Below, piece by piece: positions 58,569 to 64,000 of a DNA stretch of 64,000 nucleotides (positions are counted from its first letter, which is position 1; each line of letters begins with the position of its first letter). A program made the translations under genes and the position numbers. This DNA comes from Perkinsus marinus ATCC 50983. Lineage: Eukaryota > Perkinsozoa > Perkinsida > Perkinsidae. The stretch is taken from the NCBI RefSeq assembly GCF_000006405.1, contig NW_003215766.1, positions 65,382 through 129,381 of the forward strand, written 5' to 3'. Under the pieces are notes generated by a model that was given only the letters and a program-made list of their open reading frames with translations, did no database searches and had not been told where the DNA came from.

Positions 58569-59089
58569 CTAGTTCTTGGTGGTGCTTGCGAGAAGTTTAC
58601 TACTATAAGCTTGGCTACTCATGCTACGTTTCCTTGCTAGTGCAACAACACCGTCAGCAGCTCCTAGATCTTCATCGTTTTCTTGTGTACTATCTCCCCT
58701 GGCTATACCAAGCATCATCATCATCACCATTGTCATGTCGTCTTAGGCCTTCATGTGCCATCACTCAGTCTGTTGTCGATTAGTGAGCAGGCACTTGTTG
58801 GGATCATGAATTCACTACTACTATCGTTGAGCCTCTATCATGCTAACAATAAAGATGGCGCATTACTGTCATCGCCATCGACTGTTCCTTCTGGTGATAT
58901 ACAGATTCTCCACACTAGTCGAATGGGGACTCGCTCCATTAGGTAGTAGTAGATTATGATGACGATAAGTTAATATTGATGATGATGGGTTGACTGCACT
59001 CCTCACCACCCTTTCCTCTTCTCTCACCATCGTCGCCGTGTTTCATCCTCCTATCAACTGTGCCTGGCCCATAGGAGATTCCGTCTCTG
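58569..59089. other. Intergenic between eIF4E and CDC50
   Basis: No coding exon recognised; both neighbours are on the + strand. Contains the CDC50 promoter region. Confidence 0.4.
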
Positions 59090-60798
59090 ATGCCGACTAC
59101 CGCTCCAGAGCAGTCTCCTGGAGAGCCATCGAGGCCTCGGAATCGCCAAGGCCGACAACGGAAGCAGTATGATAACGATCTCATTCAGCAGCGGATACGA
59201 GCGTGGCAACCGCTCCTCAGCCCTAAGTAGGTCTTCCCCTTTGTCTTCGGTATTAATGTTCCTTCATCATCAGATGGGTGATAGCAACGTTCATAGCATT
59301 CGCGGCAGCCTTCGTTGCAATAGGCATTGGATTGGTCGAGGTAGGCAGTCGACGCTGTGTTATTGATCATAGTCCTCTTCATCGCTCAGGCGGATAAGAG
59401 TACCAACGAGCAAAGCGTTGACTATACTGACTTGGCGGCCGACGGTGGCGTCTTCCCTGTGCAAATCGAAGTTAATGAGGATATGAAAGCTCCTATATAT
59501 GTGTAGGCGTCCGAAACCTCGGTTTTCTACTTCATCAGGTGTGCTGTGATTCAGATATTATGAGCTCACTAATTTCTACCAGAATCATAGGCGTTACATA
59601 GCCTCTCGTGACTACTCTCAGCTAGCAAGTCAGTGAAGGCCGGTGGCATCGAACGTATCATCTTTTTCCTTTCAGGGCCCGATAGTGTCTCTACTAGTCG
59701 TGGTGCTAATGGTGACTGCAGCCCGTGGGAGAGAGATGAGTTCGGGCGGAAGTAAGGTGACTGCATGAGAATCGTAGTCATTGTATTCCTTGCCTTTTCT
59801 GTGTAGTAACTACCCCTGTGGACTGATCGCAAGATCAACCTTCAACGATTCTTACATCATCGACACTAAGCGTATAAACTCCGCAGTGTGGGAACAGACT
59901 AATATAACTGAGGTAGTTCTCTATTCTACTGCTTGCTTGTGCACTATGTTCCTCTCCAGACTAACACGGTTATAGCTTGGGAAGATGATGTACAGTATAA
60001 GTATGATAATCTAGACCCAGAGGGGTCCATAGACCAGGGGATTCAGAATCAGGTGTCCTTGAACATGTGGCTCAACTTCTATTTTCCCCCTCAAGTTTGC
60101 GTAAGTACTGCTGACATTGGTTACGATAGCTATGGTGTTATGAAGGTACCGATATCAGCACGACAGGACTCATCTGAGTACAAGAAAATATACGTTATGA
60201 GTGCTACCGCAGACTCGGCTACGAACCACACAGCTTGCACCAATTACATCACCGATCAGGCTCAGTGCAAATTCACTCTGGTGGGAAATAACATCGATCT
60301 TTCTTCCTACGAGTCGTGGAATTTCTTTCACTAGGTACCTGGCGGAGTTGACGGTGTAGATCCGGAGTTTGCATGTAGTGCTGCTGAGGGGTACGAGCGG
60401 AAACTCAACCCAGCGGGTTGGGGTCTTCTGAATGGCCGTTTTATTGGGTGGATGAGGCCGGCAGGCTTACCAACGTTTAGAAAGATGTACGCTCGAATAG
60501 ACGATGATTTGAAGGTGAATAAAAATTGTCTAATATTTTCGATCATGTGTTTGCATAGGTTGGCGATGTCCTTCGATTCACAGTATCGGACAACTTCCCC
60601 ACGGCCCAATACGGTGGTACTAAAAGCATCGTTATTGCCACTACCACTTGGGCTGGCGGCAAGAATGGCATCTTGGGGTACTCCTACATCGCCGTTGGTG
60701 TTATATGTGGTGTATTCGCTATAGTCTTTGGTATTACTTATCTGCGTAAGAAGAACAGGTTAGGGAACCCTGAGTACCTCAGCTGGGGCGAGTCGTGA
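59090..60798 (+). CDS. CDC50/LEM3 family P4-ATPase flippase subunit
   Basis: Obligatory chaperone and subunit of phospholipid flippases. Start MPTTAPEQSPGEPSRPRNRQ with the family segment QQRIRAWQPLLSPKWVIATF before helix 1 (AFAAAFVAIGIGLVE). Extracellular part: YYELTNFYQNHRRYIASRDY (canonical YYxLxNFYQNHRRYVKSRD), GPDSVSTSRGANGDCSPWER, NYPCGLIARSTFNDSY (the CGxIAxSxFND block), IAWEDDVQYKYDN, and RFIGWMRPAGLPTFRKMYAR. Helix 2 and end: SYIAVGVICGVFAIVFGITY then RRKNRLGNPEYLSWGES before TGA, matching the YLSW end of the family. Several cysteines for the extracellular disulfides are kept. Seven or more introns. Its presence implies P4-ATPases elsewhere in the genome. Confidence 0.93.
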
Positions 60799-61059
60799 CG
60801 ATATTTCTTCATCGTGTACCATAGTTCAGCTCCATTTCATTTTTGTACGTCAACCCTGCTCTCGTATGGTTTGATCAAAGCTCTGCTGGAGTAGTTAGTT
60901 CAGTCTTGTTGCTGTCCACAACACCGCACATGATTTTGTAGTGTACTATTCCATCATAAGATTTGCTCGAAGTAGTGGTGGTGTCCGTGTTGGCTGGGGT
61001 TGGGATCGATAATGGTCATCTGGCATATCCTAGGTGTCTCCTTACTTTTTCATCTAGTC

Positions 61060-61344
61060 ATGGGATTCAACGAACTCATCACCGACAAGTCCAACCCCGT
61101 CGGGTATGTCAACACTGGTCTGCGTGAGTTCGCGATAGATTCCAGGAGGCTCATCCAGAAATGCGAGAAGCCAGATGCGAAGGGTAAGTTATTTGGTGAG
61201 TGATGCCTTTATCATTGGTTGCTCTTATTAGAGTTCAAGAAGATGGCATCAGCGTGCTTCATTGGCTTCTGCATCATGGGCTTCATCGGATACAGTATTA
61301 AGCTAGTCTTCATCCCCATCAATAACATTATCATGGGTTCTTAA
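61060..61344 (+). CDS. SEC61G: SEC61 gamma (SecE) translocon subunit
   Basis: Small tail-anchored subunit of the ER protein channel. Two exons (61060-61183 and 61232-61344) with a 48-nt intron give 78 residues. The cytosolic helix [20 protein letters not shown] leads to [12 protein letters not shown] across the intron (family PDRKEFQKIA), and the single membrane helix is [20 protein letters not shown] with the conserved [10 protein letters not shown] end. Size and order match human SEC61G. Stop TAA at 61342-61344. It lies just downstream of CDC50 on the same strand. Confidence 0.95.
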
Positions 61345-61865
61345 TGAGACTCGATAGCTGTATAGTTGATGATTATGGCATTAGTGAAGAGGTGATGATG
61401 GAGGATTGTCATCATTAGCAGCTCCTCTCTGATAGTGCATTTTTATGGAGCTTCACTGATGGTTATCGATCTCCTTGGCGCTGCTACTGAATCTGTGAGG
61501 GTAACAACTATGTTGTTTTCTGGTAGTAGCATTAATATTCTGAGTGTTGAGTTTGTTGTGCCCGTCAATAAGGGTTAATGACCCTGATGTTCAGTTGGAG
61601 GTTAGTGGTCTTCTGTACGATGTGTTATAGCAGAGTGTTGCCCACGTAAGGATCCTTCTCTAGTGCTGTTGGCTCGGTGAAGCGTTGAAATAAGGAATGG
61701 GAGGGTGGAGTAGGGCATGTGGCCTACCTTAAGCACGTCAGTCCGAAGACCGGGAGCCCTCGCGTAGGGTGTCTGTGGTTTTGGCACTTCCAGTTGAGGG
61801 ATGGCGATAGAAGTGGAGGGGATAGGTAGTACTCACGGCTGGTCCCAGGGTATTCTCTTTGATGA
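61345..61865. other. Stretch with possible 5' exons, no recognised gene
   Basis: Short open segments such as MVIDLLGAATES at about 61458 and VNDPDVQLEVSGLLYDVL at about 61575 look coding and may belong to the downstream hypothetical gene. No family recognised. Confidence 0.3.
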
Positions 61866-62177
61866 ATGTACCCCGCGTGGCCTAGGCAATTGATGGGCGA
61901 GATTCCTCCTATGTTGCAGCAGTGGGACCTCACGGCTGCCCATGATGCTGATTATTGGTCGGGTATACACAACAGGGTTATCACTAGACATTCCTTCTCA
62001 CGTATAGTTAGATACATTATCGGTCACGGTAACTGGCATTGCGGAAAGATAGTGTTCCGCGATGTGAATAGGGAACTAATTCACGTGGAATTTGACTGTA
62101 TCTTCGATGCTGATCACACGCTGAAACTATCAGGAGTGGCATCACTCAGATGGCAAGAAACTGTGTTAGTTCTATAG
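61866..62177 (+). CDS. Hypothetical protein, possibly last exon of a larger gene
   Basis: A 103-residue frame: MYPAWPRQLMGEIPPMLQQW, then HNRVITRHSFSRIVRYIIGH, GNWHCGKIVFRDVNRELI and VEFDCIFDADHTLKLSGVAS, stop TAG. Amino-acid make-up is normal for a soluble domain. Open segments just upstream may be earlier exons. No family recognised. Confidence 0.35.
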   Translation: MYPAWPRQLMGEIPPMLQQWDLTAAHDADYWSGIHNRVITRHSFSRIVRYIIGHGNWHCGKIVFRDVNRELIHVEFDCIFDADHTLKLSGVASLRWQETVLVL

Positions 62178-62679
62178 GCGCTAAAGGTGTTGCTAGGCTT
62201 GCGCTAAAGCAATGGCAGCATTGCAAGCTCATAGGAGGAATCTTCTCCCTGTGATGTTTCCGCAAATCAGCCGGCAACAGTCGCAAGAACTGAGCAGTTT
62301 TCCCTTTCGGGAGGCAAGGTTGAAGCTAACTCGGCAGTGGCTCATGCCAGCGATAACGCAGATAGATTATGGAGGAAGCCTAACAGTGGTTGTCAGGTGC
62401 AGTGCTCCTCGCTGAAGTGCGACATCTGTTGACGGCCCATGCTGCCCCAATGATGATATTCATGGAGATTCCCGGAAAACAAGTATCAGTGTTGAAGTGT
62501 AAGGTGACGAGGTAATTCTAGTTGTGTTTAGCACGAAATATTTGGTCTGCATATACATCGGCCGGATGTCTCTCCTCTGAACAATTGCCTCAAGATGAGG
62601 ATCTCAGCACCATATTACCATCTCATTTCTATCACCCCTGTTTGGTTCCAAAACCTGCATCCCTGGATCTCAACAGTGC
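62178..62679. other. Intergenic, no gene recognised
   Basis: Only one short + frame is open (62212-62415) without recognisable features. Confidence 0.3.
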
Positions 62680-63086
62680 ATGGCTTTGGTGATGTCGAAT
62701 CTTACGAGTCGCCTTCTGGCATCACGTGCATCAATCTCTGCGAAACTGGCAGCTTCTGATGCGCCGAGGGTTACCACGGCGGCACTCGTTGCGCGAGCTA
62801 CTTTTCAAAACCATCAATTGAGGCGTGCTCAGTCGGTGAGTGCGGAGGCTCTCAACCTGGTAGGTATGATCTCATATCTTAGGAAGACAACATACGGCTA
62901 CAGCGAGAGGCCGGTCTGCACAAGACATCAGTGTTCCGGTTCCCTCAATATCGGAGGAGTATACTGAGCAAGCGCAGGGGATGGGTACCGTGCACTGATA
63001 TCATAATGCCCGTAGCTTTCAAGCTGTGTACTGGCAAGGGAATGCGGACAGTGAAGGGTATTAAGAAATGCATAGATGAAGAATGA
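62680..63086 (+). CDS. Hypothetical protein with mitochondrial-type presequence
   Basis: Exon 1 (62680-62835) starts MALVMSNLTSRLLASRASIS and stays free of acidic residues for about 27 residues while rich in Arg, Ser, Ala and Leu, typical of a mitochondrial leader. A 47-nt GTGAGT...CTTAG intron leads to exon 2 (62883-63086): EDNIRLQREAGLHKTSVFRF, QYRRSILSKRRGWVP and a basic end KGMRTVKGIKKCIDEE. Total 119 residues; small, basic and mitochondrial suggests a ribosomal or respiratory accessory protein. The family is unknown. Confidence 0.45.
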
Positions 63087-63238
63087 TACTGCCCCAGCAT
63101 GTAAAAGTTTCCGATATGGTTGATCATATTTCGTTTGCCAGTAGTCATCCAAACCATTGCAACGTATTAGCCATCCCCTAGAATGGTGTTACAGCGCTTG
63201 ATAGGAAACTCAAATCGTCCGGCAAGTCTCCTCAGAGA

Positions 63239-63261
63239 ACCACGCTCATAATGAGCGTGGT
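63239..63261. repeat. Perfect 11-bp inverted repeat between converging genes
   Basis: ACCACGCTCAT and ATGAGCGTGGT are exact reverse complements around a single A; with one bulge the pairing extends four more pairs each side (63234-63265). It lies in the 413-nt gap between the + strand gene ending 63086 and the minus gene ending 63500. Confidence 0.7.
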
Positions 63262-63499
63262 CTCGTTGTAATGAGCGGCTCATGACAGATGAAAGTCGAG
63301 ATGTTTGTGGGCATTTCTCTCAGTATGAGTGTCGACAAGTTATTCGAATTTTCTTCGAATTGGATTGGAAACTCAGACACCCTAGATGTCTCAACCTCGC
63401 CGAGTAGTATCATCCGGCAATCACACTTGCTCGAGTCGACCTTCCAATCGACAACCAATAACTCTTACAACACCACATATTCGGCGATGTATGATAAGC

Positions 63500-64000
63500 T
63501 TAAGAATACGTTGGCAAAGTGAGGTAATAGACGGGATCATCAATATTAGATTCCTCATCCTCAGTACTGAACAAACGGGCCTCACAACAGGCCCCGATAG
63601 GAGGGGCTAGTTCTTCACTGGCCGTATACACCGCACCTCCCTGTGTCAGCATTTCGAGGATGACTTGCACTTCACATAGTGGAATCACGGCTATGTGATC
63701 TTGTATGATGCTGCTTGTAAGGCCAGGTGATTGCTGTAAATTGAGCATCACGGTCTGCAGCAACTGTGCGATAGCACCAAAGTTCACCGAGCCAGGCCCA
63801 GTGGAACTGCCGGCGCAAACCCAAGCCGCCAAGGGGACGAAGTCATCTGGCAGAAACTTGGTCGGGAAGCCGGTCTTAGCGCTCTTGGTGATATCCAAAT
63901 GAGCTGATTCGAGGACTCGGCATGCCGCCTGTACAGTCCCTGTAGAGGCCTTCTCTGGCATCCAAATTCGCTTGAACAACGGACAAGCTTTACTTATCAT
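63500..64000 (-). CDS. 3' part of an unknown minus-strand gene, cut by the window edge
   Basis: A 166-residue frame open to the window end, stop at 63500-63502. Segments include KFLPDDFVPLAAWVCAGSST, NFGAIAQLLQTVMLNLQQSP, SSIIQDHIAVIPLCEVQVIL and EMLTQGGAVYTASEELAPP: a helical soluble domain with a polar Glu/Asp end. Upstream exons lie outside the window; the family is not recognised. Confidence 0.6.
   Translation of the reverse strand: MISKACPLFKRIWMPEKASTGTVQAACRVLESAHLDITKSAKTGFPTKFLPDDFVPLAAWVCAGSSTGPGSVNFGAIAQLLQTVMLNLQQSPGLTSSIIQDHIAVIPLCEVQVILEMLTQGGAVYTASEELAPPIGACCEARLFSTEDEESNIDDPVYYLTLPTYS

Overview
This window looks like nuclear DNA from a unicellular eukaryote. Genes lie densely on both strands. 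Almost all are cut by very short introns, mostly about 37-60 nt with GT...AG ends, so many real genes never show a long ORF. The products are core eukaryotic: ribosomal protein S12, RPB10, SEC61 gamma, ABCE1, NOG1, ASF1, eIF4E, an SR splicing factor, a CDC50/LEM3 flippase subunit, TBCC and a REEP/HVA22 protein. Gene style, the splice-site habit and flagellum-linked genes (C2CD3, TBCC) fit an alveolate of the Perkinsus/dinoflagellate side. That assignment is inference; no rRNA, spliced-leader or organelle marker was seen.

Layout. 1.5-5.0 kb: RPS12, then an MFS transporter (+). 5.3-11.8 kb: a C2CD3-like centriolar C2 protein followed by low-complexity and coiled-coil exons with a Pro-Ala repeat (+). 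11.9-18.1 kb: a minus-strand run of PUS1-like tRNA pseudouridine synthase, short BAP31-like ER protein, acidic nuclear-type protein and NOG1 GTPase. 18.3-20.9 kb: ABCE1 (+). 21.4-28.8 kb: minus-strand CLC chloride channel, RPB10, a two-exon 68-aa protein and a REEP/HVA22 protein. 29-33.5 kb: an unknown membrane protein (+), an MBOAT acyltransferase (-) and a Mei2-type RRM protein (+). 34.8-41.8 kb: minus-strand aspartic protease, TBCC, SR protein and an intronless kinase. 43.3-47.9 kb: a ZIP-like transporter carrying two cyclic-nucleotide-binding-like domains (-), divergent across about 140 bp from an SV2/SVOP-type MFS transporter (+). 48.1-56.3 kb: ASF1 (+), HINT1, soluble fumarate reductase and a Q/A-rich nuclear-type protein (-). 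57-64 kb: a duplicated eIF4E locus interrupted by a 100-N assembly gap, CDC50/LEM3, SEC61 gamma, hypothetical genes and the 3' end of a minus-strand gene.

Functionally this is a mixed housekeeping region rather than one pathway: translation and ribosome assembly (RPS12, NOG1, ABCE1, eIF4E), ER membrane work (SEC61 gamma, BAP31-like, REEP, MBOAT, CDC50), RNA processing (PUS1-like, SR, Mei2-like), chromatin and transcription (ASF1, RPB10), and cytoskeleton or cilium (TBCC, C2CD3). I saw no bacterial operon, CRISPR array, tRNA, rRNA or intact transposon. The most unusual items are the ZIP/CNB-like fusion, an RPS12 intron bounded by a 14-nt direct repeat, the strong tendency of downstream exons to begin with GT, and the eIF4E duplication at the gap. 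Exon boundaries were worked out by eye from frame and family resemblance. Spans are better supported than every internal junction.
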